A stretch of DNA of 64,000 bases from Lactuca virosa (GCA_928212115.1 CAKMRJ010000001.1:176824030-176888029), one strand, 5' to 3'; positions 31,169-42,911 are shown, counted from the stretch's first letter. The notes: generated by a model from the letters alone, not told the origin. Made by a program: numbers and translations.

Positions 31169-31963
31169 TCATTTCCAATGCCCTATTTCATGGAAGTAGT
31201 GGCATTCTGCCTCTTTGGGGTTGGGGTTGGGTTTAGCAGGACCAACCTTGGTTCCACTAGAAGAGGAGCCATTTTGGGACTTTCCCTTATGATGGCTCTT
31301 TGAGGGAGCCTTCCTCTTCTTTCCCTTTCCTTGCCCAATTGCCAAGACTGGGGCAACAGCAGGAGTTGGAGTTGATGCAAAAGATTTGTCCTTGAGGTTG
31401 CTCTCAGCAGTCCTCAACAAGCCCTGCAGCTTGCTCAAATAGACCTCTTCCTTGTTCACGTGGTAGGTCATGCGGAACTGGCTATAGCAGGGATGCAAGG
31501 AATGAAGGATGATATCAATTGCCAGCTCTTCATCAAAGTTCACATTCAACTTTAGCAGGCGATCAACATATCTTTGCATCTTTTGCAGATGAGCGGTAAG
31601 GGACTCTCCATTACCCTTTTTGGTAGTGATCATCGAAGTGATGATCTCGTACCTTTCTTGCCTAGCACTCTAGTGGTACCGGTCCAGCAGATCCTGATGC
31701 ATCTCATAGGGGTACATGTCCTGAAATGACTTCTAGAGTTCTGCAGTCATAGTCGCCAGCATGATGCAATGGACTTTCGTGGCATAACGCTCGCGGGCCT
31801 CAAAGGCCGCGATCTCTTCAGCAGAGGCAGTGTTGAGGTCAACCTCCTTCAGCTTCTCATCGAGGACATACACTTTGTCCTCGTAACGAGTGACCATTCG
31901 AATGTTGCGGATCCAATCATTGAAATTAGACCCATCAAAGATCACTCTCCCACACAAGTTCAT
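31169..31963 (-). pseudogene. C3 gag
   Basis: The reading begins at the ATG at 31963 (MNLCGRVIFDGSNF), which may not be the original start. It shows the gag motif WIRNIRMV, ILHSLHPCYSQF-type capsid blocks, a basic Lys/Ser/Gly linker, and a damaged zinc knuckle in which the second Cys is Phe and a stop (TGA) lies in the knuckle near 31170. A TAG at about 31733 interrupts the first part, and the frame around 31640-31730 is broken. Confidence 0.8.
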
Positions 31964-31989
31964 GAGTGAGAACGAGCGAGAGGAGGTTG

Positions 31990-32778
31990 AACCAGAAGCG
32001 TTGTTGTTGACAAAGTTTGATTAGAAATGAATTCCCAATTAAACACTCAAATGAAAAATTAGGGCTAGGATCCAACAAAATGATTTACAAATTAGAAGAG
32101 GGATGCCGTAATCTAACGGGTAAATAATTTGAAGGTAAGTAAATGACGATTCGTTAATTTCCGCCATGAAAAACAAATTAAAGCTAAGTTTTAAATGTAT
32201 TGAAAACTCCTAGATATTTTGAGATTCATTGAATTTTTCAATGGCATGTTTAAATCTCGATATGCCCCTCTAGTTTGTGACTGGGATACCGAGGATCACA
32301 AAGCGAGTGTGAATAACCATGCAAATGTACATGGTGCCCTCAATGTTACAGTCACCTATTCAATGTGCCGATTAACCACACACGCTCCATCGAACTATGA
32401 TAAACAATGAGTCACCCTTTGCCACCTTTGCTTAGAACCCAATTAGTGTGCTGGTTAACCACACACGCTCCACTAATGTCTTAGCAAGGGTACAAAGTGT
32501 AATTTCATGGAATGGCATCAAATTCACATTTTTGCCTAAAGTAACTAAGATTGGGAATTTTATGAAAACATTTAGTTACTTTATTAATCATTATAATTTA
32601 ATGAGGAATTAGTTTGCCCTATCCTACCCGCTTGACTAATGACCCTCCACCAATCAAGGAAGCGGTGGGTGAGAGTGGACACCCATTAAACGGCCATTTT
32701 ATAGGCCATAACCTTATACCCCCCTTATAGATCGGCTTCGTGAATGAGGCCTACTAACGGTAAGACTAGCTTAATCTT

Positions 32779-32857
<79 letters not shown>

Positions 32858-33430
32858 TTAATCTTATAATATTATAATAGTATAAGGGTGTATTTTAAAC
32901 ATTTCAAAATACTAGGGTTTTAATCATATTTAAATTTCTTTCGAAAATTAAAACTTTTAAATTTTAAAATCTTAAATCTTAAAACTTTGATTTAATAATT
33001 ATCCAAAAATTAAACGATTAATTTAAATTATTAAATCTTGAAGGATTATCTTATTAAATTAAACAATTAATTCAACCTAATCCCTTTATCCCCTAAAATT
33101 CAAAAAATTGGGATGGGATAATTCAAAAAATATTTAATTACCATTTAAACAATTAAAGGGATAATTACAAGATATGGCAATATCCAAATCCCTAACATTT
33201 AGGAGTCTTACCTTAGGGAGGAGTAAAATTTTGAAATCCTAGGGTTAGACAACCCTAAAATCGAAATCTTGGGGGCTAAGGAAAGGGTTTGGGAAACCCT
33301 AACAAAATTTCGAAACCTAGGGTTTAGGAACCCTAATTTCGAAAATCAAGCCTTTAGGGTTTTTTAGCCATAAACCCTAATTGTCATATTCATACATTTG
33401 TATCAAATCTAAATGAAAACAAAACCAAAA
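31990..33430 (-). other. C3 leader between primer site and gag
   Basis: 1.4 kb AT-rich sequence with no ORF. It contains a long TA microsatellite (about 32782-32853), A/T-rich tracts to 33180, and a run of AAACCCTA/TTTAGGG (telobox-like) motifs at 33240-33385. No splice signal was judged convincing. Confidence 0.6.
32782..32853. repeat. (TA)n microsatellite in C3 leader
   Basis: Roughly 72 bases of uninterrupted or nearly uninterrupted TA/AT dinucleotides, with one ACATAT interruption near 32815. Confidence 0.95.
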
Positions 33431-33442
33431 GCTCTGATACCG
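33431..33442 (-). other. C3 primer-binding site, one mismatch
   Basis: The plus strand reads GCTCTGATACCG, so the minus strand is CGGTATCAGAGC: the tRNA-Met site with the first base T changed to C. It lies one base inside the LTR end at 33444. Confidence 0.85.
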
Positions 33443-33443
33443 C

Positions 33444-34280
33444 TGATGGGTTTTATACAAATAATCCTATGTGTGCATGCAACCCTAATTATAGATCTAT
33501 GTTTTCACTATTAGACATACAACTTTATGAACACAAAAAGAAACCTGGCATGCTCCTAGTATTATCGAAATTCATGTAGAAGAATAGAACACACACCTTT
33601 TGTTGCTATGTAGTAATAACAACTTGTATCATGAATCTCATTGGCTTTGAAAGCAAGTACCACAAGTCTACTACCTCTAATGGCTCACAAACACACTTGA
33701 GTGAAAGGATGAATATGAGAGAGAGGGTGGATGCAACCAGCTCACAAAATTCAGCTCTACTAGGATTTCTACAAGGGGTAGCCGAATTCGTAAGCCTAGG
33801 TGGCTATTTATACTTGAGGCTAGCTAGGGTTTCAAGGTGGAAACCCTAATCCCTTAGCTTAGGGCCTAAGAAGACCCATGGACTCCTTTCCTTAAGCCCT
33901 TGGACGAGAACTCCTAGATCCTTCTAGGATTTTCAGCCAAGCCTTAATAAAGGTGATCCAATGGCCCAAAGACTCAACTATCAAATAATTACAAAACAGC
34001 CCCTGCACTTTAATTAATTTTTTTAATCCCAAAATTAATTCCTAATTAATTTCTGATTAAATACTAATTAATAATATGATTCCTAATTCATATATTATTC
34101 ATATAATATATTAACAAATCATATTTACACCCTAATTTATTATTCTTAACAATAAAGCAGCCTCTCTCTTCAACAGTCATCCTGTCTAGTCACCAGTGTG
34201 AAGGCAACCCAAAAGGACCATGCTACAACCGGGTCAAGTACATACCAAATATAGTTATGGACTTAGACACTAATCCAACA
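33444..34280 (-). repeat. C3 5' LTR
   Basis: 837 bp. The minus strand begins TGTTGGATTAGTGTC at 34280 and ends ...CCCATCA at 33444. A TATA box lies at 33804-33812. Similar LTRs are found at 58693-59429 and 60760-60942. Confidence 0.9.
33804..33812 (-). promoter_or_regulatory. TATA box of C3 LTR
   Basis: The plus strand reads CTATTTATA, so the minus strand is TATAAATAG, within the LTR and upstream of the presumed transcription start on the minus strand. Confidence 0.6.
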
Positions 34281-34494
34281 CCATTGAGGGTTCCCATGGC
34301 ATAAATATGCCAACGTTATTGCCACAAGAGCCCCATGCATCTTGTAGACTCCATTTTCGGGCCATTTGAGCCAAATACCCCATGCATGAAAGTCAAGTTT
34401 GTGACTTTACGTGTATTATGGACCCTACGAGGTTAGATCTATGTTTTGGATGTATTAAACTTGACTGAAATCAACTGTATGGACATGGACTTTT

Positions 34495-34910
34495 GGGGAC
34501 TCGGCGGGTCGTCCATGGGACTCAACGAGTCGGGGTATAGTTCCCCGACCTTTTCTGTTTTTGATCGAACTGGTTGAGTCAAGAAGAGGACTCAACAAGA
34601 TGAATGTGAATATGGACCTGAAGATTATGGAACTCGGCGAGTTTAATACAAGTCCCATCTGCATGAAGATGACCTCGTCGAGTTCATAAGGAACTCGGAG
34701 AGTCCAGGACTAAATGTGTCTTCTTGCATGAAGAAGAACTCGACGAGTTCAAGGATGAACTCGACGAGTCAGTTGTAGAAGGCCCCAACTTTGTATGAAG
34801 GATAACTCGATGAGTGCGTGCAAGACTCGGCGAGTAGGGTCGAGGTTCTAGTGTTTTGAGGATTTGGGGACTCGGCGAGTTGTTGGGTCAACTCGGCGAG
34901 TTGAGTCAAC
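34495..34910 (+). repeat. ACTCG(A/G)CGAGT inverted-repeat cluster, 5' LTR of G3
   Basis: A dozen exact or near copies of the 11-base palindrome ACTCGGCGAGT / ACTCGACGAGT, spaced irregularly over about 400 bp. The 3' LTR carries the same array at 53825-54105. Confidence 0.8.
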
Positions 34911-35294
34911 CAGACGTTGACTTTGACGCAGAGTTGACTTTGACCAAGGGGTTGACCTTGACTTTGGCTTTGACCTGAGTAACCCTGGTAAGGGTTAAGG
35001 GTATGTAAAGGTAAATTAAGGAAGATTGTTATGTGCAGGAGTTGAGAGGAGTTGATCCCGACATCGAGGACAGTTCAGACTGCACGACATTGAGGTGAGT
35101 TACCTTCCAGTAGAGTGGGTCTACGACCACAATTCCGGACCACTAGTAGGGATTGTTTGTCAAGTAGTTGTCTTTGTGATAATTACTTGGGTTTGCCACT
35201 ATCTAATAAGTTTTATATGCTAGTACGATATGCTATTAGGTGATAGTGGTAGTAGGGGGGAATAGTCCCCATGTTACGGTTGTAAGGACCGAAG

Positions 35295-35497
35295 GGGTAG
35301 GTTAGGCACCCCGGTATGCCTGACAGTATGATTACGTTATGTTATTATGTGGTAGTAGTAGGGGGTGAAATAGTCCCCGTAACTGGTTGAGATAAACCGG
35401 AGGGGTAGGTCGGACACCCCGGTATGTCTGACAGAGGTAGGTTAGGCACCCCGATATGCCTAGCAGGGTAGGTCGGGCACCCATATATGCCTGACAA
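35295..35497 (+). repeat. Four-copy GGTAGGTTAGGCACCCCGGT-type repeat, 5' LTR of G3
   Basis: Four imperfect copies of a roughly 32-bp unit GGTAGGT(T/C)(A/G)G(G/A)CACC...TATGCCTGACAG in the downstream half of the LTR. The same four copies are in the 3' LTR at 54494-54693. Confidence 0.8.
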
Positions 35498-35816
35498 TAT
35501 GTTTATAGTATGGTATGTGGTATGATGGGGGAACTCACTATGCTTTGTGCTTACAGTTTTCTGTTTTGTTTCAGGTACCTCTTCAGCGAAGGGGAAGGAG
35601 TCGGCACGGTAGCAACGCATCGCACACACATGATTCTGCATTTTGAGATCCATGGGATTGTAGTCTGATATTATTACTATTTTGATGACATGGTTGAGAC
35701 ATATGAATATGGTTTTATAAGTTAATTTGAATCGATGATGTTTCTCAGTAAATAACTTTATAAGTTACTTAATTAAAAATGAAATTTGTTGGCTTGAAAA
35801 TTGGGATGTTACAAGT

Positions 35817-35828
35817 TGGTATCAGAGC
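35817..35828 (+). other. G3 primer-binding site (initiator tRNA-Met)
   Basis: TGGTATCAGAGC, three bases after the LTR end at 35813. Confidence 0.95.
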
Positions 35829-36729
35829 CTTGGTTTGAGAAATTCGGACACACCTTCGGGGGTGTCTGAACTCAAATCGAGGGTTTGAACGGTTTTTACA
35901 ACGAAATAATTTTTCGAAAATTTAAAATAAGGAGCTTCGAGAGAGAATAAAAGTGTGTGATGCGTGCGACCGACTGAGCTCATGTAAGTTTTCCCCAAGA
36001 TACTTATACATGTTATGTTACGATATGAGAACTCCATGCCCGATTATGGCTAAGGATCTAGGGATGATGCCTTAGATGCCTATGGTTTGTATATGAGAAT
36101 TGCATGATAGATTAGGGCTAAGGATCTAGGAAGATGCCTTATGTGTCTGCTATATGTGCTTATTGAGTTACATGCTAGGACTGATTAGCCAGTAAAATGA
36201 TGGCCTGAATAGGATATGATTGGTATGGTTACTCAATGCTCGAATGTTGCTTGCTTTGTGCTTCTAGAAGTTCTAGTTATCTTTAGCTAACTAGTAAACG
36301 AATACGTTGAGTTACATATTGCGAGGACTAACTAATTTCAGAAGGTTAGGTCTAGCCCTATTGCGCAATTCTTGTTAGAGTCCAATCGTTGTAGGGTAAG
36401 ACCTCTCATTCGAAGAATTATCTGGTCTTAGTGATATGTAATGGTATTCACAAGCTAGTTACGTAAGGGTGGCAGGAATTCCTTATGCAGCTGATGGCGG
36501 AGAGTAGGTCAGAAAGTTACCCTAGGGTAAGCCTAGGATGAGACTACTGCAGAGAACAGTAGCAGTAGAAGGGACTTGGTAAAGTCAAGGAAAACCTTGA
36601 GGAAAGTACGGATAGATGTGGAAGGTAGTATGGGCCCGTACTACTGAAAGCAGAGGATCCGTACTCGAGTCAAGGAGGGCCGAGATAGAACTAGGAAACT
36701 TGTAGTATGTGAGACCTTCTGAGTTTATG
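35829..36729 (+). other. G3 leader, interrupted by G4, with candidate splice donor
   Basis: No ORF was seen. GTAAGT at 35984-35989 matches the 5' splice-site consensus. A short direct duplication containing GGCTAAGGATCTAGG occurs near 36046 and 36117. TTATG at 36725-36729 is the left target-site duplication of G4. The leader resumes at 48423. Confidence 0.6.
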
Positions 36730-37462
36730 TGTCACACCCCGCTAAAGCGGAAACGCAAGGTATGACAGCGATAACGGTTTCATTGCAAAAGATAATGATA
36801 CATCACCATAGCAGTATTTAAAAGTTTACAACCCATAGCTTCAAAAGAAACAAAATACAAGTTTTTCCAAAATAACATTGTTCAAAGAAAACTACACAAT
36901 TAACTTCAACACGATGCAGCATGCTCTATGATGATGAATCTTTATATCCACTTACTAATTATTTCCTGAAAAAGCATGTAAAACGAGCGTCAACTATGAA
37001 AATAGTTGGTGAGTTCACAAGTTTATAAAATCGAGCTTGGAATAAGGCTTTTCGTAAATACAAGTACATTGCTTTGATGATAAACAAAGTTGATTGCTAT
37101 TAATGAATACAAGATTATTGCTATAACGGGAAACGAGTTTGTATGTGTATGAGCAAACAATGAGTCTCAACCAAACCTATGACTGAAGCCCTATCGAGAT
37201 CTATGCTTATCGTTCCATAGATGAATATGGTATCATGCACTCCAGCGATTCGGGCGAGTGAGGAGTTGTCAATTCCTAATAGCGCTATCCATAATGACCA
37301 TTGGCTCAAAGAGTTAATGGTTAGAGATAAGGGAAGGGCCTTAGTACGATAAGTTCTCATGTTCCGTGTTGCATAGACATACATAAAGAGACATAGCAAT
37401 ACAATAGCAATCATGTTTGATAATAATCAATTTAAATACAACATGCAAACAGTAGTTTTTCT

Positions 37463-37910
37463 GGACATGCTTTTCCACCCCAAAACATAAAACGGAAAAT
37501 AGGGGAGTGCGTGAATACTCACAATATGAAAAATGTAGCAACCAAGTTTATACGAGTCAAATAAATACAACGAACATAAATAGTTTAGGACATGCTTTTC
37601 CACCCCAAAACATAAAAACCGAAAATAGGGGAGTGCGTGAATACTCACAATATGCAAAATATAGCAACCAAGTTTATACGAGTCAAATAAATACAATGAG
37701 CATAAATAGTTTAGGACATGCTTTTCCACCCCAAAACATTTAAAAACCGAAAATAGTGGAGTGGTGAATACTCACAATATGCAAAATATAGCAACCAAGT
37801 TTATACGAGTCAAATAAATACAATGAGCATAAATAGTTTAGGACATGCTTTTCCACCCCAAAACATTTAAAAACCGAAAATAGGGGAGTGCGTGAATACT
37901 CACAACGTTT
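37463..37910. repeat. Four-copy 125-127-bp tandem repeat in left G4 LTR
   Basis: Units start at 37463, 37588, 37714 and 37841, each beginning GGACATGCTTTTCCACCCC and ending near CATAAATAGTTTA. The same array with four units is in the right LTR (45019-45466). Confidence 0.9.
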
Positions 37911-39696
37911 CGAGTAGGTACAAGGGGTACTTCGGAATGCACCAACGTCTTACTACCGGGATCCTACGACATCAAACACACACTAGTGAGTTTCCATGTC
38001 GAAATCTAATGCTAATATACTAAATTCTACATATAGTGAAATGCCAATTTATGTTTTAGTATTTGATTTTATATTAATTGGTTACACTTTTTCTGAAATA
38101 ATGAAATTCTACAAATCGTGCGATTAATTACAACATTGGAATATAAATTTTCCAAATTTTTAAGTCCTTATTACAACATAAATTCACGAAAATAGCATTC
38201 AAAGGATAAAAATTCCCAAACTTTTTATTTAACTGTTATTACACAATACTAAGCTGGGAAAATTATAAAAATGGATTTCCAAGCTGTTTAATTATATTTT
38301 ATGATTTTTGAGCATTTATTCCAATAAAAATTGAAATAAATAGAAAACAGTTTCCAAAATTACCCAAACTTTTTAATTAACTGTTATTGTACATAAATAG
38401 GCTGGGAAAAATATAAAGATATTTTTCAGTGGGTATTTCTATTTTTCCTTGTTTTATTCCTTTAAATAATCATTAATTGAAGAAATAATATTAAACAGTT
38501 AAAATAATTTACCAAAAATTTTGTAACATCATTTACAGTATAAATAACCTGAGAAAAATGTCAAAAGTGGTTTTTATATTGTATAATCCGGTTTTGGGTA
38601 TTTATGTGAATTTAAGTGTAATTATAATCATAACTATTTTTCCTATTTTTAAACCATTATAATTACCAAAAATTGGGAAAAATAGCAAGGCATGATGAAA
38701 AATGTTGAAATTATTTTTCTGAGTCATCCATCACAGGTAAGGTATGCGAAAATTGTTAGATAAAATTTTCACACTCTCTAAAGTGGTTTTGTGATATATT
38801 ATATCCTAACAAAAAGAAAATCGGAAATCATACCAAACAGCAACAAAAATTAATGAAATTTAGTGAGGGGTCATTATCCATCATAAGGGTCATCCATGAA
38901 TTTGTTCCGGATTTATTGACCTCTGGAAGTATTTTAAGTAATGACCGAGATAATGATTTGGTTAAGTAATGACCGAGATATGGTCGTTCAAAGCTAAATA
39001 AAGTAATCTGGCAGATTGCATGTTTGCTTTGAGTGCATCCTTAGGACATTTTGACAAGAACATCATGCATGCCTTTGATAAGGTCCGATTTCTAGCACAT
39101 GCATGGAGTGAATGAGCATCCAAGATGTACTAGAAATGGTTTAAATGCTTTTGATCATGCAAGAACACAAAAGAAATGGAGAAGAAGATGTAATACTTGT
39201 TTTTGAAGTCACATGAACATATGTGCATCATTTTCACTCCTTGCATGGGTTTGATCCCGGATTTTCACCATTTCAAACACATGCATTGTGTTATGGTGAG
39301 AATCTACAAACCACAAGGGAAAAATAAAGATTTCTAGCCATGGAAAGGCATAGAATCCGAAAAGAAGAGAAAACTAAGAAGAAGAGGTAGTAGAATCATG
39401 AAATTATGGGAGAAAATGTTGTTGTTTACCTTGGTTTTGATCTTGAGGGAAGTAAGAACACTTCAAGGTCTTCAAAATCTCGAAATTTGGCAGAGGAATG
39501 AGAGAAATTTCGTGATTTAGAGAGAGAGAGAGGAAGAGAGTTTATGTGTTAGGAGGGTGGAGTGTGAGAGAGTGAAGAGAGAAGAGGTAGAGTGAAGGTT
39601 TAAGTCTAATGATTGAGTTTTGGGAAGAGAGTGCATGGGGAGGGGAGAATGGCTGGCTCTATCATGCATTAGGCCTCCTCTCTCCTAATTTCAAAT

Positions 39697-39706
39697 TTTA
39701 TAAAAT
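39697..39706 (-). promoter_or_regulatory. Candidate TATA box of G4 LTR
   Basis: TTTTATAAAA is self-complementary and lies about 100 bp upstream (on the minus strand) of a long CT-rich stretch (GA-rich on plus, 39500-39600), a common arrangement at plant LTR transcription starts. Its match in the other LTR is near 47837. Confidence 0.35.
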
Positions 39707-40276
39707 TCCCTCCATTATTTTTATAAAAACCCCAATTTTTATAAAAGTATTTATTAAGCAATTCTTGATTTATTTTAAAATCTTGTTTTTAACTAATAAA
39801 TTATGATTATTGCATGATAATTTAATTTCTATTTCATTGATTAAAATCCATAATTTGATTAATAAAAATTTGATATTAGAAAGTTTATAGCCAAATTTTA
39901 TAAGGTTTTTAAGCTTTATGATTTATAAATTTGGATTTTTAGCTCTTTTAGTGTTTTTGGAATATTGTTTGATATTCATCATCATAATGAAGTATAATTA
40001 GAATATTTTAATTTATTTTTAGGGTTTTATACCCTTTTTCAATTATAACAAAGCTTGAAAGTTTCATTCAAATTATAGCATTGACATTTCCTATTGTAGT
40101 TAAGCAACTTACTAGAATCGTAAGTGTCAAGTATATTAGTCCTAGGTCTTAGATGGATCCTAGTTTATGCAAGATTTTGACCTAATTTATACTACTAGGC
40201 CATGGCATGATGTGCATGAATGGTTATTATAAAGATGCATGAGTCCGAGAATGACCTGAATTGACAGTTGTCACAG

Positions 40277-40290
40277 TATCCCCCACTTAA
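40277..40290 (-). other. G4 polypurine tract
   Basis: The plus strand reads TATCCCCCACTT; the minus strand AAGTGGGGGATA lies directly inside the 3' LTR end at 40275. Confidence 0.85.
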
Positions 40291-41154
40291 AAAGAATTTC
40301 GTCCCGAAATTCATTCTATGTCATTGCTTGTCATCGCATGGGAAAAGTTGTGGATACTTTTCCTTCATGAAGTCCTCACGCTCCCAGGTGTACTCCGGCC
40401 CGCGTTTTGAGTTCCATCGAACTTTCACAATCGGGATCTTACTCCGCTTAAGTTGTTTTACCTCCCTGCCAAGGATTTATATCGGTTCCTCAACGAAGTT
40501 TAGCTTATCATTGATCTTAATTTCCTCCAGGGGTACTATCAATGCTTCGTCGGCTAAACATTTCTTAAGATTGGAGACGTGGAATGTGTCGTGAATGGCG
40601 CTTAACTCCTGGGGTAATTGGAGTTTATATGCCACCGGACCAATCCTTTCAATGATCTCAAAGGGTCCAACATATCTTGGGCTTAGTTTTCCTTTCTTAC
40701 CAAAACGCACAAGCCCTTTCCAAGGCGACACTTTTAAAAGTACCTTGTCTCCTACTTGGAATTCTAATGGTTTACGACGATTATCCGCATAACTTTTCTG
40801 ACGATCTCTAGCAGCTTTAAGCCTATCCTTGATGATAGCAATCTTGTCAGATGTTTCCTGGATAAGTTCGAGTCTAGTCAATTGTCTGTCTCCGATTTCT
40901 GTCCAACACAATGGAGAACGACACTTGCGTCCATACAATGCTTCGTATGGGGCACATTGGATACTCGTGTGGTAACTGTTATTGTAGGAAAACTCAATTA
41001 GAGGCAAATGAGTATCCCAATTTCCTTTGAACTCAATGACACACACTCGTAGCATGTCTTCCAATGTTTGTATTGTTCTCTCTGTTTGCCCATCTGTCTG
41101 AGGGTGGTAAGCTGTGCTCAAATCTATCTTGGTTCCTAGTGCCTTCTGTAACAT
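40291..41154 (-). pseudogene. G4 integrase core remainder, C-terminal domain and chromodomain-like tail
   Basis: From high coordinates: the end of the catalytic core (TAYHPQTDGQTERTIQTLEDMLR, with the catalytic Glu), the family's GRKCRSPLCW block, the SPWKGLVRFGKKGKLSPRYVGPF motif of the gypsy integrase C-terminus, then HDTFHVSNLKKCL. A TAA near 40474 interrupts it, after which the same frame continues as a chromodomain-like tail (VKVRW...EYTWERED) to about 40310. Chromodomains in this lineage steer insertion toward modified chromatin. The first half of integrase is deleted. The ATG at 41154 is internal, not a true start. Confidence 0.88.
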
Positions 41155-41204
41155 CCACCAAAATCGAGATGTAAAACGACTATCTCTATCAGAAATGATA
41201 GATA

Positions 41205-42911
41205 GGGGGGTAGACCGGGCAATTCCTCCGGAAACACCTCGGGATAGTTTTGAACCACTGGAATCTCCTTGAGTTGCTTAGCTTCAGGTTCTCTTTCTAG
41301 CACGTGGGCCATGAATGCAATACAATTCTTTTTCAGGTACTTGTGAACCTTCACGCTTGATACTATGTTTAAACTTCTTCCTGGCTTCTCACCGTGTATG
41401 ATAAGGGTTTCTCCATTAGGGAGAGGCACTCTAATGACTTTCTCGTAACAACCAATTTCTGCTTTATTTTTGGATAACCAATCCATCCCTACTATCACAT
41501 CAAAACTACCTAGCTCTATAGGAATTAGGTCAATGCTAAAGAGTTTATCAGCTAAATTCAGAGTACAACCAGGAATTATATCATTAGCCCTAATTTCATA
41601 CCCATCAGCAAGTTCGATAGCATAAGCATTCCTCATCTTTCTCGATTTCAAGCCAATTAACGGTCTAAATGCTAAAGAAACAAAACTCCTATCTGCTCCC
41701 GCATCGAATATTACTGATGCAAAATGGTTGTTCAGGAGAAACGTACCTGTTATCACTTCAGGGTTCTGACGAGCTTCTTCTGCACCAATCACAAACGCTA
41801 CACCTCTTGGCCGTCCAACTTGATTTCCTTGAAAGTTTTGCCTGGCTTGGCCTTGTCCATTGTTACCAGGTCCATTGTTCAGTTTGGGACATGCTCTACG
41901 GAGATGATCAGTACTCCCGCACTCGTAACATATCCTTTTTCCCTCCTTATTCACCTTACAATACTTCGAGTAATGGCCTGTTTGCTTACAGTTTTGGCAC
42001 ACTGGGCAAGCTCCCTTGTGATGGAAGTTACACTTATTGCACTTCGGAAGCGGCCCTGAGTACTGCTTTCGTTCCTGCACTTCACGTTCTTGAGTTTTCA
42101 CTGATTCTTGCTCCTGGGCTCTTACCATAAAGTTTCTTGAGACTTTCTGCTTCCTCCCTGACTTGCCTCCATACTTCTTCTCTCCCTGATCTGCTGGCTT
42201 CCTCTTGCTACTAGAGCTTTCCTTTGTCGATGCTCCCATCCTTATCACATCATTGGTTAGTCGATTTGCTAGGCTTACTGCACTTTGAATAGTAGTTGGG
42301 TTTGCTGAGGTAACCATTCCCCGAATCTCTGGTGCCAGACCCCAGATGTAACGATCTATCCGTTTCTCCTCAGGAGTAACCATGTGAGGTACCAGTTTTG
42401 CTAGTTCATGAAATCGGACTGTGTACTTCTCTATTTGTGTTCCAACCATAGAATGGTTCCAGAATTCAGATTCAAGTTTCTGAAGTTCATCCTTGGGACA
42501 ATACTCCTCTATCAGTAGCTTCTTTAGGTCTTCCCAAGTTAGCTGATATGCCGCTGTACGGCCTCGGGTTTGCACTAGAGTATTCCACCAGGTTAATGCC
42601 CTATCTTGGAATAGGCAAGATGCATACTCAACTTTGTTGCGCTCGAGGCATTTGCTAATGTGAAGGACCGACTCCATGCTGTCAACCCATTTCAGCAACC
42701 CGACCGCACCTTCCTTTCCATGGAATTCCTTGTAGTTGCATTCTCTTTCATTGTTTCCCCGGTTTCCTCCACTACTTCCTTGGTTAGCATTAAGTCCCAC
42801 AGTTACTTGAGTAACAATGTTTGGGATTGCTTCCAAGAGCTGTTGTGCTACAATTTGAGCAACATCGGGTGTTTCGTTCTGTGGGCGCCCGCGATTAGGC
42901 CTTCCTGACAT
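41205..42911 (-). CDS. G4 gag-protease, unbroken
   Basis: The ATG at 42911 (MSGRPNRG) is preferred to the upstream in-frame ATG at 42950, because gags of this group start this way and a splice acceptor lies 4 bases before it. Domains: ECNYKEFHG, capsid with ALTWWNTL and EYCPKDELQKLE, a basic linker, CNKCNFHHKGAC, two CCHC knuckles (CQNCKQTGHYSKYC and CYECGSTDHLRRAC), then protease with the catalytic Asp in FDAGADRSF and the GMDWLSKN block, to the EELPGLPP linker. There the deletion scar at about 41205 leads into out-of-frame integrase DNA, adding about 22 unrelated residues before a stop near 41136. It is the only gag-protease in the window with no stop. Confidence 0.9.

Larger units (their letters stand above)
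28347..34280 (-). mobile_element. C3: Ty1/copia Angela/Tork-like retrotransposon, 3' end lost to C2
   Basis: Minus strand: LTR (34280 to 33444), primer site, leader with TA microsatellite, gag, protease, integrase, RT and RNase H, broken at 28347 by C2. The LTR start TGTTGGATTAGTGTCTAAG is shared with C4 and C5. C3 is inserted in the 5' LTR of G3: the bases from 34281 (CCATTGAGGGTTCCC) match the other G3 LTR at 53615. CCATT is the likely target duplication. Several stops and frame changes are present. Confidence 0.88.
34281..35813 (+). repeat. G3 5' LTR, right part
   Basis: It ends GGGATGTTACA just before the primer site. The first 520 bp present in the 3' LTR (53095-53614) are missing because C3 lies at the break. 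It contains many ACTCG(A/G)CGAGT motifs (34490-34900) and a four-copy repeat at 35295-35497. It has about 136 bp near 34510-34640 that the 3' LTR lacks. Confidence 0.88.
36730..40275 (-). repeat. G4 3' LTR (left copy, 3546 bp)
   Basis: The plus strand starts TGTCACACCCCGC and ends GTTGTCACA. Compared with the right copy it lacks about 110 bp near 38610 and about 490 bp near 38940. At the second gap AAGTAATGACCGAGATA occurs twice within about 30 bp, a slippage or template-switch mark. It holds a four-copy tandem repeat (37463-37910). Confidence 0.92.

Noticed and set aside
37427..37743. ORFs of 78-100 residues on both strands in the G4 LTR (again at 44983-45299)
   Set aside because: They come from the 125-bp tandem repeat being free of stops in some frames; peptide is a repeat translation.
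37463..37910. Possible CRISPR-like array
   Set aside because: Units are contiguous 125-127-bp tandem repeats inside a plant LTR, without short repeats and unique spacers.
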